Shown here: positions 49,254 to 61,794 of the stretch, piece by piece
How positions within the stretch are numbered: the first letter of the stretch is position 1
How the letters are laid out: every line of letters starts with the position of its first letter
NCBI GenBank assembly: GCA_035582835.1
Contig: JAYKAV010003077.1
Location: 1,157,906-1,221,905 of the forward strand
DNA: 64,000 bases
From: Phoebastria nigripes
Taxonomy: Eukaryota; Chordata; Aves; Procellariiformes; Diomedeidae
Reading direction: 5' to 3'
The notes under the pieces: model-generated
Told to the model about the DNA's origin: nothing
The model's database searches: none
What the model saw: the letters and a program-made list of their open reading frames with translations, nothing else
Translations under genes and position numbers: made by a program

Positions 49254-49795
49254 CTGGGAAGCAGGGCAAGGAAATGTCAAGCGAGCTGCCAAGGATGGAT
49301 ATTATAGCTGCTGGGGACCTTAGAGAGTATCATGTGTCTTTTGTGTCTATTTTACAGTCAGTGCTTCATGTAAGATGGCAGTCTCGCCTGGACTGTGCTT
49401 AGTATTGATTTACTCCCAGGCAATGCGCAGACCATTTTAGGAGTACATGGGAGACTAGAAAAAAAATCCTCCCACCCCACCGTTCCAGCCTTCAATTTTT
49501 TCTATAAACAAACACATCTAAAGTGGTTTCCATTAAGTTCACTCTCCCTCATGTTTTTTCTATTTTTTTTCAAATTAGCACATTGTTGTATGGAAAGCAA
49601 ATTGATCAGAGGCTTCTCAATAAACAATAGATGCCTAGAAAGTAATATGACTTAGTGTCTTATATACAGACTTCAAAATCTGTGGCCTTTCTGGCTTTTA
49701 GAGAAAGAGACAGAGCTTGTATAACCCCACACCTTTTCCTGGATCAAAACTACCAAGAAGTAGCTAAAAGGTGCAAGAATGCTGAATTGAAGAAC

Positions 49796-49813
49796 TTTTT
49801 TTTTTTTTTTTTT
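49796..49813. repeat. T18 homopolymer
   Basis: An uninterrupted T-run followed by AATCTACA. No retroposed body recognised. Confidence 0.88.
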
Positions 49814-50332
49814 AATCTACACATAATATATAGTCCTTATTATTTCCCTTCTGTTGTTTTCTGCAGTTGCTGTTCAGCACTTTGGTGCAGTATGTTAGAT
49901 GGAAAAGGCAGCCGTATGGCTGTCTAAACAGCCAGCATCTGCTCGGCTGTTTGAATAAGCTTAGACTGGGTGTGCTTCCCTCTGGCAGCCTTAGTTCTCC
50001 TTCCCTGTTGCTGGGCCAGTGTGGGGGTTCAGCATCTCAGCTCTGTAGTTTGGTGGATAGTGAATTTTTGCATCTGAAGTATCCTGCTTGGGCTCTTGCT
50101 TCTATCTACCTGGGGTTCTGCACCTTGTGCCTGCATCTTTGTTGGCGTCTTTGCTCCAGGTGGGGCTGCTCCTGTGCTTGAACATTTCAGCATTACGTCA
50201 GGTTGAGCGAAGTCTGCTCTGCAGGATCAAAGCCTGAAGTCAGTTCTCTTTGCTGGGTTGCGGTGGAGGCATAGTAACGCTGATCACTCCAGGGCAGCTG
50301 CTGATGTTTTTTCACCAAAATAAATAGACGTA

Positions 50333-50962
50333 TTGGTGCCCATATATATGAAATCTATTCACATTTATGCTCTTTTGGTATTTGGAGATGAAAATAAGTT
50401 AAAGGCCTTTAATTTAAAGGCTTACCAAGGTTGTCATATTTTTCTGGGCTCTGAATTTAAGCAGGATTATTTTATCAAAGAGGGCCTTGTGTGTGGTAAT
50501 GGTTTTTTTAAGGCTATATTGAACATTGAGCATTCTCAGGGTGCAGCAGACTTAGATGATTCTGCTCTCTGGGAGCAGGGGAGTAGGAGTTTGACAGTTA
50601 GCCCAGGGGATACACGCGCTGGGGACAGAGCAAGCCGGGCTGCGAGCTCCAATATGCTGTTTAAAAAGTCTGTGTGGAGGAGGATAGTGCTGGGACAAGA
50701 TGGGGTGTCCAGGGAAATGATGGGAAAAGAATCTGTGAGTCTACCTTATTTCACTGCCTGTGGTGCCAGGGAATCGTGCGAATATGTAGTTGCCCTGTGT
50801 AGGCTTGAGGGCTGGATTTCCCACCTTCCGATGTACCCCTACGTGCCATTTAGCAGGTGGGGTGGCAGGTTGCTTTCCAGCTGTGCTCCTGTAAGCACAG
50901 AGAAGCTAAATCAATTTCTGCTGGCAAAGGATATTGACAGTTTTAATAGAAGATCATTATAG
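50333..50962 (+). other. Longest open frame in the window (209 codons), coding status unsupported
   Basis: An ATG-initiated frame of 209 codons ending at TAG/TAA after a SFNRRSL C-terminus. The middle (about 50540-50880) is richer in G and C than the surroundings, which lowers stop-codon frequency. No domain, signal peptide, membrane segment or repeat is recognisable. The residue mix is Ser- and Gly-rich in the middle and Tyr/Phe-rich at the ends, tracking base composition. There is no clear promoter or Kozak context. By rough reasoning a frame this long is uncommon but not astonishing across both strands of 64 kb. It could be part of a lncRNA or a decayed gene. Confidence 0.12.
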
Positions 50963-51444
50963 GAGTGAAATATTCTGTTTTAAAGGTAGAGACCAAGCAA
51001 AAATGTTCAAAGCGTTTCACATATGTTAATTAATTTAGCAAGCAATGCTTTTTTAATGAAGTCATGCAACAAGTNAGTGGCAAAACCTGGGAATAAATAG
51101 AGTTCTGAGCTTTTTTCTTAGTTTTGTAAGAAACCATAACACATTTCTCAACAGAAAAATTTCTTCGGAGGGATACAGTACGAGGAGTGAAGTATAGAGA
51201 TGTTACCAAAACACTCCTATTGCACTGTATTAGAGTACCACGCATCTTTTCGCTTTCCCTTTTTAGAAGTGAGAACAATTTGTTTCAAAGTCTCATTATT
51301 TCTAACTGGCTGCCTCATTAAGCAAGTTCTGTGATGGCAGCAGAGTCTGTGATTATAAACACCAGGACAATATGTTACTGTGTTTGTAACTCCACAGATA
51401 GAGGAAAAAGAAATGTTTTTCCACCCTTCTGTGTCTAGTCAAGG

Positions 51445-51460
51445 TTTTTTTTTTTTTTTT
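51445..51460. repeat. T16 homopolymer in a pyrimidine-rich stretch
   Basis: Followed by CCTCCTCCCTTCCCTC, making a longer pyrimidine run to about 51487. No AG acceptor with exon-like sequence follows. Confidence 0.85.
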
Positions 51461-51489
51461 CCTCCTCCCTTCCCTCAATCCCTCCCAAG

Positions 51490-51960
51490 CTAGTTCTAAT
51501 AGTAAAGCATGTCACTTATAATCTGCTAATTAAATCATTTCACTCCATTTTATATAATTTTTAATTTAGCATTCATTTTCAACTTAGCTTTTGGCTTCAT
51601 TTACTGATAATAAACAGCATTGCACACAACACATGTTCCTCAAAACAGTCATTCACACACATACAGATGCCAGTAATTTTGCCAGTATGCCATGCGTATA
51701 AATATTAAATATAACATCCCACCCTCATTTTACCCATGATTGAATGTGCATGTTGCTGTTTCGTTGTACGATACACTGTAATAAGGCAAAACATGACAAA
51801 TTTGGATAAAGAGTCTTCAGCTCTCTGATGCTCACTAACCCTGGACCTTACAAAATTTGCTGGGTGTACTGTGCTACGCTGGCACTGTGGCAGCTCTCCC
51901 CATTCTGAATAATAGGATTTGACCTGACTCTCTTGCTGGTCCATTAGTTGTTTTTAACAC
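51490..51960. promoter_or_regulatory. Candidate conserved non-coding block, AT-rich
   Basis: CTGCTAATTAAATCATTTC at about 51522, AATTTTTAATTTAGCATTC near 51558, TACTGATAATAAACAGC near 51603, and GCCAGTATGCCATGCGTATA near 51681 lie in repeat-free DNA. Homeodomain- and forkhead-like cores are frequent. Composition alone could also produce them. Confidence 0.25.
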
Positions 51961-52715
51961 ATCCATCTGCTGGTCTTTTTTTGACCATTATGAGGTGGAT
52001 TGATGACCCAAAGTGAAAGGATGACATTTATGATACCAGCCTTTGTCTGCTGGAGGCCAGACAGTCAAATCAGAGCTGGCATCCCGGTGACAGTCCAGCG
52101 GACTAAACTTTAGCAGTAGGTTCAATTCTAAGGTCCAATCATACCCATCTCAAATNAAGCACAGATTTTTAAAGCTTATGTAATCTGAAAAAAAAGTTTC
52201 AAATTTTACATGCCTTCCTGTGGGGCCTTTCTTACAACACCCCTGCTACTTTTAAGTTTCTTTAGAGGTGTGAATATTGAGAATATTTGGAAGTTAAGCC
52301 CTGCTGTCCAGAGACTAGCACCCACCACTGGAAAATTGGACTTTTTTTTTTTTTCTTGAATCATAAAAGTCCTCCTGACATTGTAAGCATACCTTTTCAT
52401 ACTTTATACAATACACACTAATGTTTGTTAGACATGCCAGAGCGAGTGCTTCCTTGTTAGTGCTGCACTACTTTGGTCATTGATATCATTATATATTTAA
52501 TCTTGTATGTTACAATATGTCTCATAGACTGCCAATACATACTATGCTGTAGCTTGTTGCATGCCAGTGCGGTAAGAAAGGGGCAGAGCTGCTGTTATGA
52601 TCAAGACATCAGCTAGTGGGAGAATAAAGACAGTGCATTATTTTCTGGTGCTCCAGAATATATGTCGTGGTGCCCAGGGTTTACAAGGTATCCAGTCTCC
52701 TATTTGTAAAGGGAG

Positions 52716-52738
52716 AAAAAAAAAAAAAAAAAAAAAAA
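52716..52738 (+). repeat. A23 homopolymer
   Basis: Uninterrupted A-run after GGGAG. Not linked to a recognised retroposon. Confidence 0.9.
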
Positions 52739-52979
52739 GTCAAGAGTCACTAGTGATCGTATATGGCAGTACTTTGAAGAGCACTGCAGGGAAGGTAAAA
52801 AGATAAAGCTCCTGCTCATTTATTTGAGCTTGAGAAAATTGCCATTGCTGCTGGATCTGCAGCTCAGAAACGGATTTTCTCACGCTGCAAGGTCAGTGCG
52901 CCTCCCACTGCCCCCACCCCAGCCAGTGTATAACAGGAGAGAAGTAATATCACATACAAGATGTGCTGCTGGTACTTGC

Positions 52980-53280
52980 TGTTCTGTTAATTAATCACCA
53001 AACCACTTTCCATTATTTCCTTTTAATTATAACATTATTTGACCATTCANATTTGTACTGATTAAACCATCATTTAATTGACAAAGTGTATGGTAATGCT
53101 AATGTTTCCTGTCAGTTTAAATTACACACGTGGCACCTAGTTTTCTGCTGCCACAGATTAAAGGGAAAGTGGCCTTCGTACCACTCAGCCTCGGCACTAG
53201 CAGCGATGTACCACTGCGACCTAGCAATTGCCGTACCCCAGCTTGAAAGTAATAATGATAGGCATAATTAAAAACTATGA
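52980..53280. promoter_or_regulatory. Candidate conserved non-coding element
   Basis: TTAATTAA at 52987-52994 is followed by CACCAAACCACTTTCC, CCTTTTAATTATAACATT, ATTAAACCATCATTTAATTG and further on CGTACCACTCAGCCTCGG with several CpGs. The left half is homeodomain-like and the right half retains CpGs (about 53178-53235). No repeat similarity. This is one of the more convincing enhancer-like blocks in the window, but still inferred from motif content only. Confidence 0.33.
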
Positions 53281-53489
53281 AAAAAAGCTGTACGTCACAG
53301 TAAAATAGACCTGAATGTCATCATCAGTTATATTAAAACAGCATCTGCTGCAGAGACTTCCTCTGGAAATCAAGGGAAGAAAATCTATTAAGATTTCCAG
53401 GAGTGGCTGGTAGCACGTTTCCTTGTTATTTTGCTCATCATATTATATTATTTTTAACTGAGTGAAACCTTAGCCTGTCTTTCCTGAAT

Positions 53490-53538
53490 CTCTCTCTTTT
53501 TTTTTTTTCTTTTTCTTTTTTTTCTTTCTTTTCAACAG
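53490..53538 (+). repeat. 44-base pyrimidine tract ending in AACAG
   Basis: Uninterrupted C/T from 53490 to 53533, then AACAG to 53538, which together look like a strong 3' splice acceptor. No matching GT donor of quality follows within about 200 bases, so an exon is not called. It may equally be a TC-type low-complexity repeat. Confidence 0.6.
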
Positions 53539-53560
53539 ATTTGTTTTCTGCTCAATTAGA

Positions 53561-53574
53561 CTTGTGATCACAAG
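53561..53574. repeat. Perfect 14-base palindrome
   Basis: CTTGTGATCACAAG reads the same on both strands. It is 22 bases after the acceptor-like AACAG. No known binding site of this exact form is claimed. Confidence 0.9.
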
Positions 53575-54509
53575 AACACAAAGTAGTATTTTTCTCCTTC
53601 TGGAAAGACTTTTACAGTGTGATGGGCAAATTGTCAGGAATAATTATACCAAATGGTGGAAAAAAAATTGATGAAAAGATCTCTCCCTGCTAGTGATACG
53701 TTTTATTTAAGAGACAGGGAACATCAAGCACATTTGTGACAAGGTGAAACTGGCAAGTGGAACTCTGCCATGGTTTTATTTTTAATTGCTAGTAAACTAA
53801 TTAGACGGCACAAAATGTTATATAAACCACACATACTTACACACAAAACCTAACAATGCGGATTGTGTTTTTCAATAAAAGAAAAGAACAGATGAGTTAG
53901 ATGTGAGAAAAGAGATAATACGAGACAGTTTAACATACCACCTGTCCTGCCAGAAGGGCTCGAGAACGTTGTTGTCATTGCTGCTGGGTTATTTTGAAGG
54001 GTTTTAAAGTTTTTCGGTGGTACTCATTCATCAAATGAAGCAGTTCCCTTCAGGACCAGGGAATTTGTAAGACCTCTTTACTGTTTCCAGGTGAGCAGAC
54101 CTTGGCACAGTGTAATACAGCGTACAGTTTGTATGAGTGGACATTTGCAGCTGAAGAAAGGTAGTATAAGACAGAATTTTGTCTTTAACCTTCACAATTC
54201 ATCTGTGGCTCAGATCTGTAAAAGCAGGAACATGGGAGCCTGAGGCTTTTATCAAAAGGTGGCTAATCTCTTGCAGTCCTAAATTTTATTGGAAGACGAC
54301 AAAGGTCAGGCTCCTCAGTGGCTGAAATGACTTACGGAAATAGAAGCTGGGGTTTAGAGAACTAATGTGCATTTGAAATTTTTCCATGTAGTTTGAATTT
54401 TCAGAAAACTCCAATGTGAAGTGCCAGTGATTGCTTACTTTTAATCTTGCCAAGTATTTTTTTTAATGTCTGCGTAGGTTTTCAACTTGAGAGTCTAAGA
54501 AAAAATATG

Positions 54510-54562
54510 TTCTGGTGTAAATCCATTGAAGTTGGTGGAGTTAACAGGAATTTGTTGGAATG
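54510..54562. mobile_element. Fragment of TTACACC-core palindromic element
   Basis: TCTGGTGTAAATCCATTG then AAGTTGGTGGAGTTAACAGG matches the family segment GGTGTAAATC...CATTGAAGTCAATGGAGTTAC. Only the centre is recognisable. Confidence 0.5.
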
Positions 54563-55860
54563 GTGGGGTAGTATTTATCCTACCTTTCTCCAAATATGGA
54601 AGACCAGATGTTCATCTGTCATACATGAGTGTAGATTCCCTGCATTCAGTGGAACTACATTACTTTACACTATCTTGTATTTACAGAAATAGCAGCATCT
54701 TCCCTGTGTGGTTTCTATGATCAGCATATCAGTTACATTGTGTCTCCTATTTTTAAGTGACATTAGATTGATTTTAGATTTCTCAACTTGAAGAGTATTT
54801 CCCCCACTTGGACTGTCTTACAAAGTAACCACACAGTATCGTAACTCGGTTATTTCTGGCCATGGTGATATCTTATTGATAGGCATTTGGCATTCTTTCT
54901 GCAAATATGACATCTGCCTGTCTGCCTGTGTTAGGGATACTGATAGGACACTGAACATGTTTCTGTATTTACATGATGTGGCCCTCCATGGATTGATCGG
55001 TTTAGTATTACTGAAGCAAAATAGCTGTATATTTTGGATATCAGCTTTTTGTTTCCTGTTGTTCAAAATAAGATGGGGTTTGCAGATTTTTTTTCAATGT
55101 CCAGTGTAGAGTAAGTTTTTCAGTGTAAATTGACTTTATGTTAAAAAACAGTGAAAGTATTCTTCCAATAAACAGAAGAGAAATGGGGTGTGTACACTAA
55201 CTTTATTCATAGCTTTTTAAATGTTCNCATTTGTGTAAGCAAGAAGCTGGCTTCATATTAGAGACAGAAACCACAAGTAGAATTACCTTTCCCTATTCTA
55301 TTTGCAGTGAATTTGAGGGAGCCCTGTAGTTTTTTAAATACACGAAGAAGAAAGACACAGTGTTTGCCTGTAAGCCAGAAGAAGGCTTGGAGGGAGTTAT
55401 TGATGGAATGTTTATTCCAAAGTGAAACTTTTATTGAAGTCCTTAAATAAAATGAACAGCTTTTGAGTACCTTTTAAGTAATCATTTTAATAGTAACCCA
55501 TTATAGTTTTTAAATGGCCAAAATATTTATTTGCTACTTATTCTATCAGGCCTTCTACTGAACAGCAGGTACTTTCTTGTATCAATGCTGAAACTCAGTA
55601 ATTTGTGTGGGTTTATCTTTTCTCAGTATATGGGGTTTTGAGGGGTTTATATATGTTGTATGGAGGAAGATTGACAGCAGATCTCTGTACCAGTTGAGCA
55701 CAGAGGCTATGAATGACTTTCATGTGTAAAAACCAGGAAAACCTGCCTGCCTTAGGTGAAAATCTGTGAATTGGTTCTGTCTATATATTCAATTTCCCTT
55801 TTATTTACTAATTGGGGTACATTTGTTATAAATAGGGTCCTTGCTTCCAGCTTCTGTTCN

Positions 55861-55940
55861 TTGGCAGTGTTAGGTTTACGGTTGGACTCAATGATCTTAA
55901 ACGTCTTTTCCAACCTAAATGATTCTGATTCTGTGATTCT
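55861..55940 (+). mobile_element. CR1 LINE extreme 3' end
   Basis: TTGGCAGTGTTAGGTTTAC, GGTTGGACTCAATGATCTTA, AACGTCTTTTCCAACCTAAA and GATTCTGATTCTGTGATTCT are the last bases of a CR1 element. CR1 ends in 8-base ATTCTRTG-type repeats instead of poly(A), as here. The copy reads on the + strand and is truncated to about 80 bases, typical of CR1's 5' truncation. Confidence 0.93.
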
Positions 55941-58900
55941 CCTCCCTTATATACAAATCACTTGGCTCATTTATGGAGACAAATAGTAAAATGGCTAAGC
56001 TTGATGTGTGTGAAGTAAAGGGTGTTGAATTTCTGCATGCAGACCCCCGTTGAAGAGCAAGACGCCATCAGATGCGTTTGGTTGAGTGTCATGACTTCCC
56101 ACGAGGAGCTGCTTCAGGTTTTCTTGAGTCCCCCTGTTAGAGTAAGGCAGTGCTTTACCCCCATGGTACAGAATCCCTTGGAGTATTTATCCTAGTACCA
56201 TCCTTGTGTAGACAGAAAAATAAAGCACACAGGGAATCACGCAGCTGACTTTGACCGAGGTGGATGAAGCTTCGTAGGCTTCTTGTAGAGTCACTGGGGA
56301 AACATTGGCACCAAATAAAATACCTCTCTAATTGTCTCCTAGAGGAGCCCTGTCTCCTCTGGCTGCAGCCAGGCTAAGTTAGCACTGGGGAGTACTGTCC
56401 TTGGAGACAAGTCAAATTGGTAAAGGAAATCTTTGGTGCAGGAGGAAATGGGACCCTTAGGACTGGATCGTTCATCATCATCAGTGCTGAGAGCTTGGTT
56501 CAGCCCCACATGTGATCTGTGGGCAGGCAGCTGTGTGAGCTGAGGTGGCAGCAGGGGAAGAGCTTTGTGCTTTTCCTTTGTGCTCAAGGTGTGAGGGCCT
56601 GAATGGGAATGGGGAGCATCTTTCAGAGCTGCATTGGATCGGGGAGACATGGAAACTCCACCCCCTCCCAGCCTGACCCTGATGTACAGCTGGATTTTCT
56701 TGGAGCTGTCAGTTATGGATGGGAAGGAAGGCTCTCCCTGTCCTCTAGCAACATTTGTTGGCTTTGTGTTCCTTATTTCTGATTATTTTTTTGTGACACT
56801 GAAGAATCACAAAGTTTTCCCATGGATTTCCCTAACAAAATACTGACTTGTGTGATTTACATCAAATTGGCAGGAGTAACAGCATAGCTCTAAACAGTCC
56901 TGACTAGATTCAGTATATACAATTATATCTCCAAACCAAATTTCTTTTTTAGAAAATTACACGGGCATAGTCACAGGTTACCTCTACTTTTAAGTATGTC
57001 TGTATTTATTTATTTACTTACATGTGTTTGTATTTATTTCTGAACAACTGAAGATTCTTCAAGTTACTAAGAAAAAGAACTGCTTAAGTAGACACCCTTA
57101 TCGTCTATTCAGAGTGCAGGCTGGCTGTGTTCATGCAGCCCAACACAGTTAAGAGCTTGTTTCTTGGACATTACGCTGTACAGGATGAGAACCCTGCCTG
57201 AGTGTCACAAGCCCTTGCTTGCACAATTGCATTTGATTGTAAGATTGCCACTGTCTTCCATGGAATAGGATCAGGGCCTTCATCATCTCCATGGAAGATC
57301 AAGGAAGTTGTTTGAACTACTCTGGGGAAAAAGTCCCTATGTAGAGCTGTGTTTGCCTTATGGGAAAAGAAAACAGAACCGAGAGCTGAGAAATACAAAA
57401 ACTATTTTAAAATAGACCAATTAAAACTGGAAAGTATTGAGTATTTTCCATGGAAAATGGACTTTCCGTATAGTTTCTGTTGCCAGAATCTTAACAGTTG
57501 CAAAACTAACAGACAAATCTGAAGTATATGAATGTTGTATTTAGACTGCTACAAACTGCACCTTCCCAAAGGGCTTGGAATTGTGTGTAATTGCTTTTAC
57601 TTACCAGCTCTGCTGTAGATGAAAGTAGGTGTTGAGTATGGGTGGCATATTAACATTGTGAGAAAACAGTACTGTAGATTCCCAGGAAATAATAAATACA
57701 TATTACCAGAAACCACAAGAAAAAATGTATTAAATTTTAAGCATTTATGTTAAAAATAAACTTAGAAATTCTCTGTCTAGCATGAAAGAAATCAAAAAAG
57801 AGTTCAACTCACTGTGTTATATCTTAGGTGATGTGGGAGAGATCACCCAGAAGGTAAAGACCCAAGGGAATGAAAAAGGGGGAGGTAAGAGCACACTTTG
57901 AGCTGTGCTCTGGCTGCACTGGTACACATTGTCTGAGAGGCTGCCTAAGGAAAAGTCCTATTTTTCATTTTGAGACAGATACTTAAAATCTTTTTATGAC
58001 TGTTGCTGTTCTTGGGGTTTTTTGATAGTGTCTGTGTTGGCTTTTTTTGCTCCTTTTCTCTGTATATGTTCTGGCAATAATGTTTACGGTCTCATCTTTA
58101 CTGTCTGGAAGTTTGTCATCATTGCTTTGTCATGATCTTAATATGTCACCCATATTTGACTACTGCATATATGTACCATCTGCAGAGGAAATGATGGCCC
58201 ATTTAAAGTGAATTGGGTAAGCTGCAGTTTGGATGGGTTGAATGTAAACTCCATGTGCTCGGTACTTTAGCCATGTCTGCTAGTGTTAAGGTCCTGGCTG
58301 TATTTTCATTACTTTATAAAACCTGTTTTGAGGAGTTTGTAAGTTGGCCGTAAAAACACTCCCGGCAATGAAAGTTGGCTGAGAATGTCTCTGTCTGGGT
58401 TATTTTTAATTTATTTTTTTGAAACAAGCTTAAAAAGGGACCTTTTTCTCTTCAATGAAAGAAAAGTAAGAGCGTTTCACAATTTCAAGAGTTTGGTTTT
58501 CTGTTCATACCTGCAGCTGTGTTTTTAACTGGAAAAATTAAAGATGGCTCCACTTTCCTCACTAAATACTTAATGTAAAGCTATTCTGCCTTTCGTCAGA
58601 TATCATCACCAGATATTTTGTAAAATAAATGTGTTTAGTTTTGACACAGTATGACTGGTTTCTTTCATGCCAGTTTTGTTTATTGTAACTGCTACATTAA
58701 AACAAAACTGGTATATTAAGAAATAAACAAAATACAGGAATGGATTTTACAGTTATTTTTCTTAAGTGGAAGTTTATTGAGATGAGCCTGCTAACAGGGA
58801 CCCATATTCAGAAGTCACTAGTAATTGCTCTTTTCAACAGGCGAAGTAGTCAGAAAAAATGCAGAATAAATACATAAAAATAAGTTTGCTACACATTTTC

Positions 58901-60540
58901 TTTTTTATAATTCTTAATCAAATGTGATGCATGGGAAGATAAGTTAGGAATGAAAAATACATGTTACAGGTACCAGATAAACAGTTTCACCAGCCTCTGG
59001 GTGATAGGTGGCTGGAACTTCATTTTTCCTGGGAATTTGGTGCATTTTTCCCATCTTGAGACCAGGCCCCGACTTATATTAGCATGTATATCAGCTAAGA
59101 CTACCTCTGCAGCACTAGGCTAGGCTTAACATCTTCAGTTTTCTTCCTCTGGATGCTATGAGCAGAAGTCAACTCTGTGATCAGGCATCCTTTTTGAAGC
59201 AAGGTATTTTTTATTCAGAACAAGCCATTACTTAGAAAACAATGTAAAGATTGGCATATTACTTTTGTCATTTGTCTCCCTATCTTTTACATCAATATCC
59301 TCATACGCCTTAGCTTCCTATGGTGTTGCGAGACCACAGGGGTCTACAGAGCATTTTCTGCCTCAAGCTACAAACTATTTCCATTCCCCCGGAGAGTCTT
59401 TTACCTCTATGGTACACTGGCTCTTAGATATTTCCCTTCCTAAAACGTTCCTAATCTTGGAAAAGAGCTGCATAATTTCAGGCTGAAGCGTGGAAGTTGG
59501 CCATTGTCCTGTAATTGCCCCCCAAGGGTCTGGTCGGAAGTTGTATAGTCATGATGGTATTTTCCTGCTTGCTTTTCCGACTTTAGTTAGAGTAGTATAT
59601 TCCTACAGGAAATTCTAATGAGCCAATAAAATTATATAGTGAAATTACCTTCCTGACGAGGTCACACAGAGTGCTAATGCAATTATCAAATATTGGTATT
59701 CCTAGATTGCATAATAGCACCACACCTAGCTAAAGCCATTTTGATCCTTTGGGTTTTCGGTTTGTTTTTTTTTCCCTTTTGTTAGACTGTGCCTTAGATT
59801 AAGTAGTTTGATGTTACCACTCAGGAACAAGACAATACAAAGGAGCAGTTATCTTAACATCTGTCTTGTTCTTTTGGTTAGCTGTCTGTGAAGCCAGAAA
59901 TATTAGGCATAAATTTCATCCTTTTTTAAAATGGAATCAGATGTACTGTATTAATTTTAACATGTTAATGCGTACCCAACCATGGCAGGACAGAATATTC
60001 ATGTCATCTATTAAATATCTGACAATAGGAAGTATGTTAAAGATTGTTCAGTATCTGATTGGGACATGTAAAGACTTGGGTTTTGCCTTCCTGCTGTCTT
60101 GCTTTCTTAAGGCATTTCAGTGAAATTACTAGCTGGTTAAGTGGGCCATGCTGCCCGTTGGATAGCACTCAGGAGCTGTATTCTGCATTTCAGAAATGTT
60201 CACCTCAGATGTCTTTATTGGCTACAGTGGATCATCATTCAAGAGCAAGGAGAAGTTCAAAGAAATGGGAAGTTGCAAAATTAACAGCAAGCAAGGGGGT
60301 TTTGTTAGTTCTTTTTTTAAGCTCAGGAAAAAATGATTCCTCAGGTCACGCTTGAGAAGGATTTGGTGTTGATTCATATCAACAAGAAGAGTGTCTCCAG
60401 CTGTTACAGTAAATACTAAAAATAAAGAAGAGTTTTAGGAGGGAACTGTCAAGAATCCAGACTTAAGTGAGGCTATAAATCTTGTGTGACAGGAGGAAAG
60501 TTTATTTGGTGGGGGTTTATCCTATGACTTTGAGATATTT
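55941..60540. other. About 4.6 kb of non-coding DNA
   Basis: No gene recognised. A 103-codon frame at 56339-56650 (-) lies in less AT-rich DNA and has no domain. A small inverted repeat at 58670-58711 is listed separately. TATT-type simple sequence lies near 57001-57035. Confidence 0.6.
58670..58711. repeat. 12-base perfect inverted repeat
   Basis: CCAGTTTTGTTT (58670-58681) and AAACAAAACTGG (58700-58711) pair perfectly around an 18-base loop. It could form a small hairpin. No further structure is evident. Confidence 0.85.
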
Positions 60541-60625
60541 CTGTCTCTTCCTCTGAAACAGATTGGAGACAGGAGGTTAGGCTGGATGGACCATTATCCC
60601 AACCTGTTTTGGCTGTTCTTCTGAC
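60541..60625 (+). mobile_element. Old CR1/L3-type LINE 3' end
   Basis: TTGGAGACAGGAGGTTAGGC, TGGATGGACCATTATCCCAA and CTGTTTTGGCTGTTCTTCTG follow the pattern of the widespread tail GGAGACAGGATACTGGGCTAGATGGACCATTGGTCTGACCC...GGCTGTTCTTATG. The position before it (CTTCCTCTGAAACA) also fits. Reads on the + strand. More diverged than the copy at 55861, so older. Confidence 0.78.
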
Positions 60626-61794
60626 CCTGAAAGTCTTGAACGCATAATTTCATCTGTCCNGGATGATACCAGTAAGGCACATGGAGTGTTAAATAGGAAA
60701 GCTGAAGCTTAAGTGTCATCACTGGTATCATACAGATAAGTGTTTCTGCAAAGAGGTTTTTTAATCTGCTGATAAGGATAATATGACATCCGAGCACAGG
60801 GGCAGCAGAAGGGCAGGGGGAGAAAGAAATGTGTAAACAGTCCAGTGTAATTGAAACCTGGCCTTCAAATCTTTGAACTCTGCAGCAACCAACTTCAGGG
60901 ATGGAATTACAGTCTGATAAACTGGCAGGTTTTGACCGAATCTTCAGCCTTTCATCAAATTTTTCCATTCACAAAGTAATTCTTTCTTTTTTACCTGCAG
61001 AGAGAGAGATGAGTTATGTTTGCATCTGCATTATTTTTCTTTGTTTGTTTTAATGGGGATGCTAATAAAAGTGTATAGTAAGGAGTTCTGGAAGCTATTT
61101 CTTTCATTGTGAAGGATCCACAGTTGTGAGGCTGCATTTTAGCTTGGATAGCAGAGCTATTTAAGGCACATTAAGCTTTCACTGACAAACCCATGTGTGA
61201 AATGCAATTGGAGACCTATATCAGTATGAAAATTGACAACTGCATTGTGTCAGTTCCGTAGATTTGAAACGTACATTGTGTCAGTCCTTCAACAAGTGAT
61301 TCATTTGGTGATTATGAGGTAAACAATTTACACAAAAATCAAAGCTTTGTGGCCTTTCTCCCAAAACTCAGTGACCATTGTATTACAAAAGTTAATTTAG
61401 ATGTTGAATTTCTAGAATTTCAATCATGAAAAAATCAAATTTTTGCTGTCACGGTAATAATTTACTTAATATTTCTACTGAAATAATAATTAGAAGGTTT
61501 GGTCAGAATGGACCTCACCGTTCTAGATACTGTACAACTTGTTAAGTTGCTGACTATTTAAAAATCACTCACAATAAAAATATTTGTCATTCAGAGTTAT
61601 AATACTTCAGAAGTCTCAAAGACTTTATTTCTTCAGACATAAATTGATTCTGTCAGCGTCTCAGAGAAATAACGAAGCAAGAATTCAATAAAACCCAGAG
61701 TTCAGAACTGGCCTAATGCTTCGTCCACTGAATGGTAAAATTTTCATTAATTTTCAGAAGCAGAGGTGGTAGAATAATGAATGCTTTTAGAAAT

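Larger units (their letters stand above)
44496..55860. other. About 11.4 kb of non-coding DNA with candidate regulatory blocks
   Basis: No gene recognised. The stretch is notable for several AT-motif-rich blocks listed separately (45740, 47255, 51490, 52980), a 49-base purine run (49205-49253), pyrimidine and A/T runs, and the longest open frame in the window (50333-50962). Few interspersed repeats are recognisable, which fits conserved or constrained DNA but does not prove it. Confidence 0.5.
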
